Source: Deltaproteobacteria bacterium (GTDB lineage Bacteria; Desulfobacterota; Binatia; UBA9968; JAJDTQ01). Taken from it: 34,490 nt of DNA. Of the stretch, positions 23,749-32,835 are shown piece after piece. Under the pieces are notes generated by a model that did not search any database, was not told the DNA's origin, and saw only the letters and a program-made list of their open reading frames with translations. The position numbers and the translations under genes are program-made. How positions within the stretch are numbered: the first letter of the stretch is position 1; every line of letters starts with the position of its first letter. The stretch spans positions 1-34,490 of the forward strand of contig JAPPNE010000130.1 in the NCBI GenBank assembly GCA_028818775.1, in the 5' to 3' direction.

Positions 23749-23846
23749 GTCATTCCCGCGGAAGCGGGAATCCAGGAAGGGCGGGGCGGGGAAGTACGCC
23801 ATGTTCCGCTTCCCCACCCCTGGATTCCCGCTTCCGCGGGAATGAC
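23749..23846. repeat. 98-bp palindromic element with 27-bp perfect inverted arms
   Basis: The left arm (23749-23775) and right arm (23820-23846) are exact reverse complements and start with GTCATTCCCGC. Each arm also folds on itself (TTCCCGC-GGAA-GCGGGAA). The interior is nearly self-complementary as well (GGGCGGGGAAG against CTTCCCCACCCC), so the whole unit can form one long cruciform or hairpin. It fills most of the gap between hyuA and hyuB. The arm sequence resembles REP/MITE-type repeats widespread in proteobacteria. No transposase or T-tract is present. Confidence 0.88.
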
Positions 23847-23855
23847 GTATTGTGG

Positions 23856-25907
23856 CTAGGTGCACGTGACGCGGATTTCCCCCATTTCGCCGATCTCGAA
23901 ACGGTCGCCCGGCCAGATCAGTGTTGTCGAGCCGTACTCTTCGATGACCGCGGGTCCTTGGGCCGCGAACCCCGGCTCCAGCGCATCGCGGTCGTAGATG
24001 TCGGTCTCAAGGGCGTTCCCCACGCCGTCGAAATGGACTAGGCGGCTTTGCTGCTCCAACGCCGTGCCGGCCGCCGCCTTGCGCCGCAGGTTCGCGATGT
24101 CCGGCCGCCGTAGCCTAGCGAAGGCCGAGAGATGCAGCGCCTGAAGCTCGGTGGGCGCCTTCGAGTCGGCATGGCCGTAGCGGCGCTTGTAGTCGTGCTC
24201 GAAGGCCTCTCTTATCTCGGACACGTTCCGCAGGCCCGTGATGGGCACGTGTATGTTGTGCCGCTGACCGCGGTAGCGCATCTCCGCCTTGCGCTCGAAG
24301 AATACGTCGTCCGCTCCGAAATCCCGGCGGAGAGATTCCGCCGCCGCGGCTTCCATGTCGCCGAAACCGGCGTCGATCCTGGCGACGAGCGCGTCGTCGA
24401 GGATTCCGGTGAAGGTCTCGGAGGCGTCCACCCGCGCGTCCGCCAGCAGCATCCCGACGGCCGAAAAGTTGCCAGGCTCCGGTGGAATGACGACCGAGGG
24501 GATGGACAGCTCGCGCGCGAGCGCGGAGGCGTGCAGCGGCCCACCGCCCCCGTAGGCGAAGAGGACGAAATCGCGCGGGTCGAGTCCGTGCTCGACCGAG
24601 ACCTGCCGGATCGCGCCGGCCATCAGCACGGTGGCGATGGAGACGATGCCGCCGGCTGTCCGGATCAATCCCTCTTCGCCCTGGTATCCGAGCGGTGTGG
24701 TGGTCCTTTCGGCAATGGTGCGACGGGCGGCGTCAAGTCCGAGGCTCAGTTCGCCGCCCAGGAAGCGATGAGGATTGAGCCGGCCCAGTACCAGGTTGGC
24801 GTCGGTCACGGTGGGCTCGGTCCCGCCGCGCTGGTAGCAGACCGGCCCCGGCGTCGATCCGGCGCTTTGGGGCCCCACGTGGAGGCGGTTCTGGTCGTCC
24901 AGCCAGGCGATGGAGCCGCCGCCGGAACCGACTTCGACAATGTCGATCACCGGCCACTTGATGGGGAAGCCCTTGACGTAGCCGTTGACGTAGTAGACCG
25001 ACTCGACGGTGAAGCGGCCGTTTTCCACCAGCGCGCATTTGGCCGTGGTGCCGCCCATGTCGAAGGCGACGACGTTTTCGATTCCCAAGGCCTCGGCATA
25101 GGCCCCGGCGCCGATGCAGCCCCCGATGGGTCCGGATTCCACGAGCCCGATGGGTTGGCGGCAGGTCCGGTCCACCGACAGCAGACCGCCGTTGGACCCC
25201 ATCATGAACAGCGAGCCGGCATAGCCTCGGTCACGGAAGTCGCTTTCCAGACGGCGGACGTAGGCGTTGACCTGCGGGCCGACGTAGGCGTTGGCGGCGA
25301 CGGTCGAGGTACGTTCGTACTCGTACCATTCGCGCGTCAGCTCGGTGCTGCAGGTCACGTAGACCCCAGGGAGCAGGCGCTTCAGGATGTCCGCGGCCCG
25401 CTCTTCGTGCGACGGGTCGAGGTAGGAGCTCATGAAGAAGACCGCGACCGCCTCGATCTCCAGCCGCTTCAGCTCTTCCGCCACGGCTTCGACCCGTCCG
25501 GCATCGAGCGGTGTCAGCACTTCGCCCTTGGCGTCCACCCGTTCCGGCACCTCGAAGCGCAGTTCGCGCGGTATCAGCGGCTCGTCCCGTTGGTAGTGGA
25601 GGTCGAACGGGTCGGGCCGGTTGGCTCGGGCGATCTCCAGGACGTCGCGGAACCCTTCCGAGGTGACCAGGGCGCACTTGGCGCCGCGGCGTTGAATCAG
25701 GGAGTTGATGACCAGCGTCGTCCCGTGGTTGAGGAAATTGGCCGCGCTCGGCGCCAGGTCCCTCTTTTCGAAACATTCCAGGATGCCGTCCACGAAGTTG
25801 CCGTACGTCGTGGGACTCTTCGAATAGGTGGCATCGCCGGTCTCGTGATCGAACGCGACGAGGTCGGTGAAGGTGCCTCCGATATCCACGGCCACGACAT
25901 AGGGCAT
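23856..25907 (-). CDS. hyuA: Hydantoinase A/oxoprolinase family protein
   Basis: A 683-residue ATPase subunit of the hydantoinase/oxoprolinase superfamily. The N-terminal actin-like nucleotide fold begins VAVDIGGTFTDLVAFD (residues 5-20). The second phosphate loop is DMGGTTAKCALV near residue 285, and YGGGGPLHA lies near residue 452, so HyuA-N, HyuA core and HyuA-C domains are complete. GGAG sits seven bases before the ATG. The family uses ATP to phosphorylate and open a cyclic amide or to activate a carbonyl; HyuB completes the active enzyme. The Fbp-type ATPase gene is 33 bp upstream. The N-terminal 50 residues are nearly the same as in the fusion protein at 27249-31070, so the two arose by duplication. 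Confidence 0.94.
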   Translation of the reverse strand: MPYVVAVDIGGTFTDLVAFDHETGDATYSKSPTTYGNFVDGILECFEKRDLAPSAANFLNHGTTLVINSLIQRRGAKCALVTSEGFRDVLEIARANRPDPFDLHYQRDEPLIPRELRFEVPERVDAKGEVLTPLDAGRVEAVAEELKRLEIEAVAVFFMSSYLDPSHEERAADILKRLLPGVYVTCSTELTREWYEYERTSTVAANAYVGPQVNAYVRRLESDFRDRGYAGSLFMMGSNGGLLSVDRTCRQPIGLVESGPIGGCIGAGAYAEALGIENVVAFDMGGTTAKCALVENGRFTVESVYYVNGYVKGFPIKWPVIDIVEVGSGGGSIAWLDDQNRLHVGPQSAGSTPGPVCYQRGGTEPTVTDANLVLGRLNPHRFLGGELSLGLDAARRTIAERTTTPLGYQGEEGLIRTAGGIVSIATVLMAGAIRQVSVEHGLDPRDFVLFAYGGGGPLHASALARELSIPSVVIPPEPGNFSAVGMLLADARVDASETFTGILDDALVARIDAGFGDMEAAAAESLRRDFGADDVFFERKAEMRYRGQRHNIHVPITGLRNVSEIREAFEHDYKRRYGHADSKAPTELQALHLSAFARLRRPDIANLRRKAAAGTALEQQSRLVHFDGVGNALETDIYDRDALEPGFAAQGPAVIEEYGSTTLIWPGDRFEIGEMGEIRVTCT

Positions 25908-25940
25908 CAGAATCTCCAGAGTCGATCGGGAAACGGCGGC

Positions 25941-27038
25941 TCAGTCACGGATGACGACGCAACGTTCCGGCGGCAGCCGAAGCCGGATGCCCTCGCCGAC
26001 GACGCCGACGACGCCGGGGTGGGTCTGTACCTGCAGTTCCCGATCGGCCGCAACGACCGTGCAGTAGGTCATGTTGCCGAGGAACGCCTTTTGCCGGATG
26101 GTGCCCTCCACGACGTTGGCGCCGCCGGCGTCGTTCTCCACGAGCTCCACGTTTTCGGGCCGGATGGCGATCCGGGCCGGGGCATCCTGGGCAAGGGGGC
26201 CGGCGCCGTGTACCCGAAGCCGCCCGAAAGGGGTCTCGACAACAACCCCGCTCGTGCCGCTCCCGCCCGCCGCCACCACCTTCCCGTCGATGAAGTTGGT
26301 CTTGCCGATGAAGTCGGCGACGAACGCGTTGCCGGGGCTGTCATAAATCTCGCCCGGCGTCCCTTGCTGGACGATGACGCCGTCGTGCATGACCCCGATC
26401 CGGTCGGACATGGTCAGCGCCTCGATCTGCTCGTGGGTAACGAACAGCGTGGTGACGCCGAGGGAGGTTACCAAGTCCCGCACTTCGCTCCGCATCTCTT
26501 CGCGCAGCTTCGCGTCGAGATTCGACAGAGGCTCGTCGAGCAGCAGCACCTCGGGCTCCCGCACCAGGGCGCGGGCGAGGGCGAGCCGCTGCTGCTGGCC
26601 GCCGCTGAGATAGGGTGAAAGGCGGTCTTCAAGGCCGTCCAGGTGCACCAGCGCCAGCGCCCGGATCACCCGGTCGCGCATCTCCCTGCCCGAGGGACGC
26701 GGGCGTAGCTGCTTGAGCGGAAAGGCGACGTTGTCGAATACCGACATGTGCGGCCAGATGGCGTAGGACTGGAACACCATGCCGATGTTGCGTTCGAAAG
26801 ACGGCTTGGCGACGCCGCTGGCGGCATCGAAGACGACGTCGTTGCCGACGGTAATCCGTCCCTGGTCCGGCCACTCGAGACCGGCGACACATCGCAGCGT
26901 CGTCGTCTTGCCGCAGCCCGACGGACCCAGCAGCGTGTAGAAATGGCCGCCTTCCACCTCGATGTCGACGCCGCGCACGGCATGGACGTCGCTTTGCGTG
27001 GAGTGATACGTCAGGTGAAGACCTTCGATTCGTATCAT
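25941..27038 (-). CDS. ABC transporter ATP-binding protein, Fbp/Pot (CUT1-like) type
   Basis: A 365-residue ATPase. Walker A is GPSGCGKT (38-45), the Q-loop FQSYAIWPHMSVFDN, the signature LSGGQQQR, Walker B LLLDEPLSNLD and the switch histidine THEQIEALTM. A C-terminal TOBE-type domain of about 120 residues (IAIRPENVEL...) gives it the FbpC/PotA length. IWPHM in place of the usual LFPHM is common in Fbp-type members near organic-substrate transporters. It belongs with the permease (31081-32835) and binding protein (32835-33926), separated from them by the fused hydantoinase gene. It could also energise the orphan permease at 11565. A divergent copy of the dispersed palindrome lies upstream. 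Confidence 0.95.
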   Translation of the reverse strand: MIRIEGLHLTYHSTQSDVHAVRGVDIEVEGGHFYTLLGPSGCGKTTTLRCVAGLEWPDQGRITVGNDVVFDAASGVAKPSFERNIGMVFQSYAIWPHMSVFDNVAFPLKQLRPRPSGREMRDRVIRALALVHLDGLEDRLSPYLSGGQQQRLALARALVREPEVLLLDEPLSNLDAKLREEMRSEVRDLVTSLGVTTLFVTHEQIEALTMSDRIGVMHDGVIVQQGTPGEIYDSPGNAFVADFIGKTNFIDGKVVAAGGSGTSGVVVETPFGRLRVHGAGPLAQDAPARIAIRPENVELVENDAGGANVVEGTIRQKAFLGNMTYCTVVAADRELQVQTHPGVVGVVGEGIRLRLPPERCVVIRD

Positions 27039-27189
27039 CGGGTTACCGTGGCGTGAAGCCGGCCGTTCCTCATTCCGAAAGGTCGAAGATTCCGTCTGGG
27101 TCGGCGGCGAACGGGCTCACGCCGAGTTTGCCCCCAAATCCGACCGAAGGCAATGTTCACGGGGACACGACACCAGGAGCCTGTCCATA

Positions 27190-27213
27190 TAGGGGCGCCC
27201 CGCCGGTCGCCCT
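27190..27213 (+). repeat. Dispersed palindromic repeat, copy 2
   Basis: Matches copy 1 (13398-13421) at 22 of 24 positions. Two substitutions in the left arm weaken the palindrome. It lies in the 210-bp gap between the fused hydantoinase gene and the ATPase gene, which otherwise shows no gene or clear promoter. Confidence 0.55.
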
Positions 27214-27248
27214 TACATGGACCATTTCCATGCCTCGCGGTAGTTTCA

Positions 27249-30200
27249 CTAGCGTCTCCCGGTGCCGTCCGGCAGGATGCGCACGCCGTAGTCGCGCAGC
27301 GCGCTCTCCTCCGAGACATAGCCTCGCCGGACGTCGTGCAATACCTCTTCCACCGGCCGCTCCGCCGGCGGCCCGTAACCTCCGCCTCCGCCCGCCTCGA
27401 CGCATATCAGGTCGCCCGGCCGCACCGGCACGCCGTCGGTCTTGTAGTATATCTCGGGCTCGCCCGAGCCGTCGCGGTAGACCGATACCTGCCCGGACTT
27501 GCCGTCCATGCCGCCGAGCACGCCCCAGGGCGGACAATGGATCCGGTCGAAGTTCGTCCATAGCTGGCACGGCGCCAGGATGCGGTACTTCTTTCGGAAG
27601 CCGAAACCGCCGCGGTAGCGGCCGGCGCCCGCGGAATCCTCGCGCAGCGAGAGTTCCTCGTAGCGGAACGGGTAGATGGTTTCCTGAAGCTCCATGGGAA
27701 TGATGCGCGTATCCCCGTGCGCCATGGAACGGAAAGGCCCGGCGCCGTCGTGGGTCGCACATGCGCCCCATCCGCCGTGGGCCGAGTCGTGGCAGTTGAA
27801 CAGCGCGCCGTTGGGCCGGTAGCCGAAGAACCCCACGGACGAGTAGGTGCCGAAATGGGCGCCGGTCACCTGCTCGGGCATGGCCGTCTGGAGCGCCTTC
27901 ACGATCGTGTCGATGATGGTCGGGAAGGGGAAGCCGTAGTGCAGCATCGGCCGGGTCGGGTTGGCGCTGACGAGCTTGCCGTCTGGCAGGATGAGCTTGA
28001 GGGGCCGGAAGGTGCCCTCGTTGGCCGGCTCCCCCCGGGCCACCAGGTACATGAAGGCGACCCGAGCGGTTGTCAGGCCGCCGCCGTGGCGGCCGGAATT
28101 GAGCCGGCCTTCGACCTCGCCGGGCATGTCGGTGTAATCCACCGTCATGTCCGTCCCGTCGACGATGACCCGCACCTTGATGGGCAGGCGCCGCTCGCTC
28201 ACCCCGTCGTTGTCGAGGAAGGACTCCGCCTCGTAGACGCCGTCCGGGATCGCGGCAATGCGGTCGTGGATGGCGGTCTCGCACTGGTCCAGCATCAGCT
28301 CCAGCGCGTCGCGCCAGGTCGTGAGCCCGAACCGCTCGGCGAGCTTCACGGTCAGGTCGCGGCCCAGCAGGCAGCCGCCGAGCTGCGCTTCGATGTCGCC
28401 CAGCAGCTCCACGGGAAAGCGCGTGTTGTTCTCGATGATGCGATAGACTTCCTCGATAGGCACGCCTCCGGACCAGAGCTTCACGGAGCGGAGCTGCAGT
28501 CCCTCGGAGAAGATGTCGCCCACCCCCGAAGCGCGAAAGTTGCCGCCGATGTCGATCCAGTGGCAGTTGACCGCCATGAAGCCGATGAGCTCGCCGGCGC
28601 CGTCCGGTCCGGCAAAGATCGGCGTGTACATGACCGTGTTGTTCAGGTGTTGGCCCTGCACCGCCGAGTGGTTGCACAGGACCACGTCGCCGTGGCGCAG
28701 GCGTTCCTTGCCGTAGACTTTCAGGCCGTCGCGCACGGCGGCGCCCACCGCATCGGCCACGAAGATGGGCATGCCGCCGTTGCATTGCGCGATCAGCCGT
28801 CCGTCGGGGTCGGTCATGCCGACGGCGTAGTCCTTGTACTCGTAGATGTAGGGGCTGAAGGCCGTGCGGGTCATGTTGGCATCGATCTGATCGTTGATCG
28901 ACACGATGCCGTGCCGGATCACCTCGAGGGTGATGGGGTCGACCCCGTCGCCCGTGGCTCTTGCCGGCGCCTGCCGGGACGCGGATCCCCGTGACTCCAC
29001 GGCGCCCGGCGCGTTGTCGGCGCCGCCGCACTGGATGCGGATCTCCCGATAGGGGCCGATCTCGAAGCTGTCGCCGGGCCACACCACGGTGGTCGCTCCG
29101 TATTCCTCGATGATCGCGGGCCCGTGACCGGTGAATCCGGGCGCCAGCTCGTAGCGCTCGTAGATCCTGGCGTCGGTCCAGCCGCCGACCGTCGAGAAAT
29201 GCACCGGCCGGGTGCCGCGTTCGTCGCCGCTGCCGTCGGGAACGCGGGAGAGCCGCGCGAGGTCCGGCCGCCGGAGCTTGGCGAAGGCGGACAGATGGAG
29301 CGCCTGGACCTCCGCTTCGGCGCGGGTGTCGGCATGGCCGTAGCGGCGCTCGTAGTCGCGGTCGAATATCTCGCGAATCTCCTTGGGGCTTCGAAGCGCC
29401 GGCAGCGTCACCTTGATGTTGTGCCGCTGGCCGCGATAGCGCATCTCCGCGGCACGCTCGAACAGCACCTCGCCGGCGCCGATCTCTTCACGGAGGGCCG
29501 CCGCGGCCTTGGCTTCGAGCTCCTGGAACCTCCCGTCCATCCCGGCCACGGTAGCCTCGTCGAGGAGGCCCACGAAGGTCTCGGAAGCATCGAGCCGGGC
29601 GTCGGCGAGCAGCATCCCGGTGGCGGAGAAATTGCCCGGCTCGGGCGGGACCACGACGGTGGGGATGGAAAGCTCGTGCGCCAGCGCCACGGCGTGCAGC
29701 GGCCCGCCGCCGCCGTAGCTGAACAGCACGAAATCGCGCGGGTCGCGGCCGTGCTCGATGGTCTGGCGGCGGACGGCGCCGGCCATCACCACCGTGGCGA
29801 TGGAGACGATGCCGTCGGCCAGCTCCACCACGCCTTCGTCATCCGTATATCCCAGGGCCGGCGCGATGTCCCGCAGCAGCGCGGCCTTGGCGGCGCCGGC
29901 GTCCAGCGGCAGCTCGCCCCCCAGGAAGCGGTCGGGCGCGATCCGCCCCAGGAGAAGGTTCGCGTCGGTCACGGTCAGCTCGGCGCCGCCGCGCCCGTAG
30001 CTGACCGGCCCGGGAGTCGATCCGGCCGAGCGGGGACCGACGTGCAGCCGGTTCTGCTCGTCGAGCCAGGCGATGGAGCCGCCGCCGGAGCCCACCTCGA
30101 TGACGTCGATGACCGGCGCCTTGATGGGGAAGCCCTGGATGTAGCCGCCCGCGTAGTAGACGGAGTCGACGGAGAAGCGCCCGTTCTCCACCAGCGCGCA

Positions 30201-31070
30201 CTTCGCGGTGGTGCCGCCCATGTCGAAGGAGATCACGTTGTCGAATCCGAGGGCCTCGGCGTAGGCGGCCGCGCCGATGCAACCGCCGATGGGTCCCGAT
30301 TCCACCAGCGCGATGGGTTGACGGCACGCGCGTTCGGCCGAGAGCACGCCGCCGTTGGAGCCCATCATGTAGAGCGTACCGGAGAACCCCTGTCCGCGGA
30401 GCTCGTCGTCGAGACGGTGAATATAGGTCGACACTTGCGGCCCCACGTAGGCGTTGGCGGCCACCGTGGCGCTGCGCTCGTACTCGTACCACTCCCGGCA
30501 GAGATCCGAGCCGGCCGTCACGTAAACGTCGGGCAGAAGTTCGGAGAGCGCGGCCACCGCCCGTTCCTCGTGCTCGGCGTTGGCATAGGCGTTCATGAAC
30601 GACACCGCGACCGCCTCGATCCCTTGGGCCCGCAGCTCGCTCGCGAGGCCCGCCAGCTCGTCCGTCGCCAGGGGGGCGACCGCCGCGCCGTCGCAGCCCA
30701 TGCGTTCCGACACCTCGTAGCGCAGCTCCCGGGGAATCAGCGGCTCGTCGCGCTTGTAGTGCAGGTCGAACGGGTCGGGACGGTTGCCGCGGGCGATCTC
30801 CAGCACGTCGCGGAAGCCCCGCGTGGTCACCAGCGCCGCGCGGTTGCCGCTGCGCTGGATGATGGCGTTGATCACCAGCGTGGTCCCGTGATTGACTACC
30901 CGGGCGTCCGCCGCAGCGACGCGGGCCTTGCGCATGCATTCCAGGATGCCGTCGACGAAATTGTCGTAGGTCGTCGGGCTCTTGGCGAACAGGACGTTGC
31001 CGCTCTCGTGGTCGAACGCCACGAGGTCGGTGAAGGTGCCGCCGATGTCCACGGCGATGATGTATGCCAT
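27249..31070 (-). CDS. Fused hydantoinase A-B (5-oxoprolinase-like) protein
   Basis: A 1273-residue single-chain enzyme, the domain order of 5-oxoprolinase (eukaryotic OPLAH length is about 1290). The A half (about 1-685) has AVDIGGTFTDLVAFD at the start, DMGGTTAKCALV, and YGGGGPLHA. A linker rich in Ala, Gly and Ser (about 686-712) leads into the B half, which begins GVDPITLEVIRHGIVSINDQ and ends with the glycine loop EAGGGGGYGPPAERPVEEV. AGGAA precedes the ATG by seven to eight bases. The gene follows the permease by 10 bp, so it is part of the importer operon. By family it should cleave a cyclic amide such as 5-oxoproline or a hydantoin using ATP. Which one is not shown. Confidence 0.95.
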   Translation of the reverse strand: MAYIIAVDIGGTFTDLVAFDHESGNVLFAKSPTTYDNFVDGILECMRKARVAAADARVVNHGTTLVINAIIQRSGNRAALVTTRGFRDVLEIARGNRPDPFDLHYKRDEPLIPRELRYEVSERMGCDGAAVAPLATDELAGLASELRAQGIEAVAVSFMNAYANAEHEERAVAALSELLPDVYVTAGSDLCREWYEYERSATVAANAYVGPQVSTYIHRLDDELRGQGFSGTLYMMGSNGGVLSAERACRQPIALVESGPIGGCIGAAAYAEALGFDNVISFDMGGTTAKCALVENGRFSVDSVYYAGGYIQGFPIKAPVIDVIEVGSGGGSIAWLDEQNRLHVGPRSAGSTPGPVSYGRGGAELTVTDANLLLGRIAPDRFLGGELPLDAGAAKAALLRDIAPALGYTDDEGVVELADGIVSIATVVMAGAVRRQTIEHGRDPRDFVLFSYGGGGPLHAVALAHELSIPTVVVPPEPGNFSATGMLLADARLDASETFVGLLDEATVAGMDGRFQELEAKAAAALREEIGAGEVLFERAAEMRYRGQRHNIKVTLPALRSPKEIREIFDRDYERRYGHADTRAEAEVQALHLSAFAKLRRPDLARLSRVPDGSGDERGTRPVHFSTVGGWTDARIYERYELAPGFTGHGPAIIEEYGATTVVWPGDSFEIGPYREIRIQCGGADNAPGAVESRGSASRQAPARATGDGVDPITLEVIRHGIVSINDQIDANMTRTAFSPYIYEYKDYAVGMTDPDGRLIAQCNGGMPIFVADAVGAAVRDGLKVYGKERLRHGDVVLCNHSAVQGQHLNNTVMYTPIFAGPDGAGELIGFMAVNCHWIDIGGNFRASGVGDIFSEGLQLRSVKLWSGGVPIEEVYRIIENNTRFPVELLGDIEAQLGGCLLGRDLTVKLAERFGLTTWRDALELMLDQCETAIHDRIAAIPDGVYEAESFLDNDGVSERRLPIKVRVIVDGTDMTVDYTDMPGEVEGRLNSGRHGGGLTTARVAFMYLVARGEPANEGTFRPLKLILPDGKLVSANPTRPMLHYGFPFPTIIDTIVKALQTAMPEQVTGAHFGTYSSVGFFGYRPNGALFNCHDSAHGGWGACATHDGAGPFRSMAHGDTRIIPMELQETIYPFRYEELSLREDSAGAGRYRGGFGFRKKYRILAPCQLWTNFDRIHCPPWGVLGGMDGKSGQVSVYRDGSGEPEIYYKTDGVPVRPGDLICVEAGGGGGYGPPAERPVEEVLHDVRRGYVSEESALRDYGVRILPDGTGRR

Positions 31071-31080
31071 TGTGCCGTTC

Positions 31081-32835
31081 CTATGCGTCGCCGCGGGCCG
31101 ACAGCAGCCCGTGCCGCGCGGCCACGAACCAGTAAAGGGCCACCAGGGGGATCATCAGGCACAGCATCAGCACGACCAGCGCGGACGACTGCCCCAGGCC
31201 GCCCCCGAGCCACGTGCTCCAGATGACCACGGGGAGCGTCATGTTGCGCGGCGTGGTGAGGATCACCGCCAGCGTCAGCTCCCGGAAGACCAGCAAGGCG
31301 ATCCACAGCCAGGCGTAGATGAGGGTCGGGGCGAGCAGCGGCACCACGATCTCGCGGAAGGTGGCGAAGGTGGTGGCGCCGCTGACCTGGGCCGATTCCT
31401 CCAGTTCGGAGTGGATCTGGATCATGCCGCTGTTGGTCATGCGGGTGCCGTAGCTGACGCGCGCGACGATGAAGACCAGCAGCAGGATCCAGATCGTGCC
31501 GTAGAGAGGCAACACGGTCTGCAGGACGTACAGCGTAAGCAGGATGACCCCCACGCCGAACACGATGTTGGGCACCGCGTGGGGCAGGAAGGCGATGAAG
31601 TCGAAGAGCGCTCGGCCCGGCAGGCGCGAGCGCAGCACGACCCAGGAGAAGCCCAGGCTCAGCAACAGCGTGATGGTGGGCGTCAGCGCCATGAGGATGG
31701 CCGTGTTGCCCAACCCGGTCAGCACGAGCCGCCAGGGCAGGGTGAAGTATTGATCGAGGCTCACCTGCGAGAAGGCGAACTTGTCCGGCAACATGAAGTA
31801 GGGCAGCAGCGAGGCCCAGATCACCATCAGGACCGGCACCAGCTTGGAGAGGATGAAGTAGGCCGCGAGAAAGCCCCATGCGGGCCAGACCCAACGCCCG
31901 AGTTCGCCCATGCGCGGGCGGTAGGCCTTGCCCGTGATGACGGCATAGCGGCGGGCGCGCTGCTGCATGCGCGCGTACCACCAGCCCAGCAGCGCGGCCG
32001 TGACCACGATCACGCCGCTCAAGGCGGCGGCCATTCCGTAGTGCGGCAGCACGTCCTCCGGGCTGGTCAGGAGATAGAGGAACGTCGAGAAGGTGAAGAT
32101 GCGGCTGCCCCAGCCCAGGATCGCCGGCACGTCGAACGCGGCGAAGCCGATGGTGAAGATGTAGATGCCGGCCGCGAGTATGCCGGGCCATGCGAGCGGC
32201 AGGGTGATGGCGCGCATGATGCGGCCGCCGCGCGCGCCGCTCATCTGGGCGGATTCCTCCAGTGAAGGGTCCATGGCGCGAAAGACCGCCGCGGTCATGA
32301 TGAAGGAGAGCGGCGCGAGGTTGAGGCCCTGCACCCAGCCCATGCCGAGGATGGTGGAGATGTCGAAGGGGCCGCTGGTGAGGCCGAAGGCCTGCATCAT
32401 CCACGTATTGAGCAGGCCGATGCGGCGGTGCATCAGGAACAGCCAGCCCATGGCCGCGGCGAACCCCGGCATCAGCAGGCCGATGGTCATCAGCGTGAAG
32501 ACGAGGGTCTTGCCGGGCAGGTTGGTCCGTTCCACCAGCCATGCCGCGGGGATGCCGAAGAAGAAGGCGACGGCGAGTGACGTGGCCGCGAAGCCCAAGG
32601 TGTTCCAGAGCACGTCGTAGGTGCGCTCGTCCAGCGCCACCGAAATGTAGTTTTGCAGCGTGTAGTAGTGTTCCGCGTCGGGTTCGCCCTTGATGAAGCT
32701 GATCCAGAATACGATCGAAAGGCATCCGAGGATGAGGATGCTCATGAACACGACCGCGCCGAACATGAAGGGCGGCAGAACGTCGGTCCGCCCTTCATGC
32801 CGGCGTGGAAGCGAGCGCAGCGCGGTCAGCGACAC
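31081..32835 (-). CDS. ABC transporter permease, two-domain Fbp/Afu type
   Basis: A 584-residue inner-membrane protein with two BPD_transp_1 domains and about 12 helices. The coupling loops are EESAQMSGARGGRIMRAITL (about residue 190) and EESAQVSGATTFATFREIVV (about residue 482). It starts with GTG, preceded by GAGGAA and overlapping the stop of the binding protein by one base (TAGTG), so translation is coupled. It is homologous to the permease at 11565-13340 but clearly divergent. Although automatic pipelines would call it iron(III) permease, the operon context with oxoprolinase-like enzymes argues for an organic substrate. Confidence 0.95.
   Translation of the reverse strand: MSLTALRSLPRRHEGRTDVLPPFMFGAVVFMSILILGCLSIVFWISFIKGEPDAEHYYTLQNYISVALDERTYDVLWNTLGFAATSLAVAFFFGIPAAWLVERTNLPGKTLVFTLMTIGLLMPGFAAAMGWLFLMHRRIGLLNTWMMQAFGLTSGPFDISTILGMGWVQGLNLAPLSFIMTAAVFRAMDPSLEESAQMSGARGGRIMRAITLPLAWPGILAAGIYIFTIGFAAFDVPAILGWGSRIFTFSTFLYLLTSPEDVLPHYGMAAALSGVIVVTAALLGWWYARMQQRARRYAVITGKAYRPRMGELGRWVWPAWGFLAAYFILSKLVPVLMVIWASLLPYFMLPDKFAFSQVSLDQYFTLPWRLVLTGLGNTAILMALTPTITLLLSLGFSWVVLRSRLPGRALFDFIAFLPHAVPNIVFGVGVILLTLYVLQTVLPLYGTIWILLLVFIVARVSYGTRMTNSGMIQIHSELEESAQVSGATTFATFREIVVPLLAPTLIYAWLWIALLVFRELTLAVILTTPRNMTLPVVIWSTWLGGGLGQSSALVVLMLCLMIPLVALYWFVAARHGLLSARGDA

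Noticed and set aside
23749-23846. Reading the 98-bp palindrome as an intrinsic terminator
   Set aside because: There is no T-tract on either side, and hyuB, which follows at once, needs hyuA's transcript.
24132-26618. An 828-codon open frame on the plus strand
   Set aside because: It is antisense to hyuA and the ABC ATPase, both of which have clear conserved motifs. Its translation is rich in Gly, Arg, Asp and His with no recognisable domain, as expected for the complement of GC-rich genes.
29124-31226. A 700-codon open frame on the plus strand
   Set aside because: It lies antisense to the fused hydantoinase gene and its composition is that of a GC-rich mirror frame. No domain is seen.
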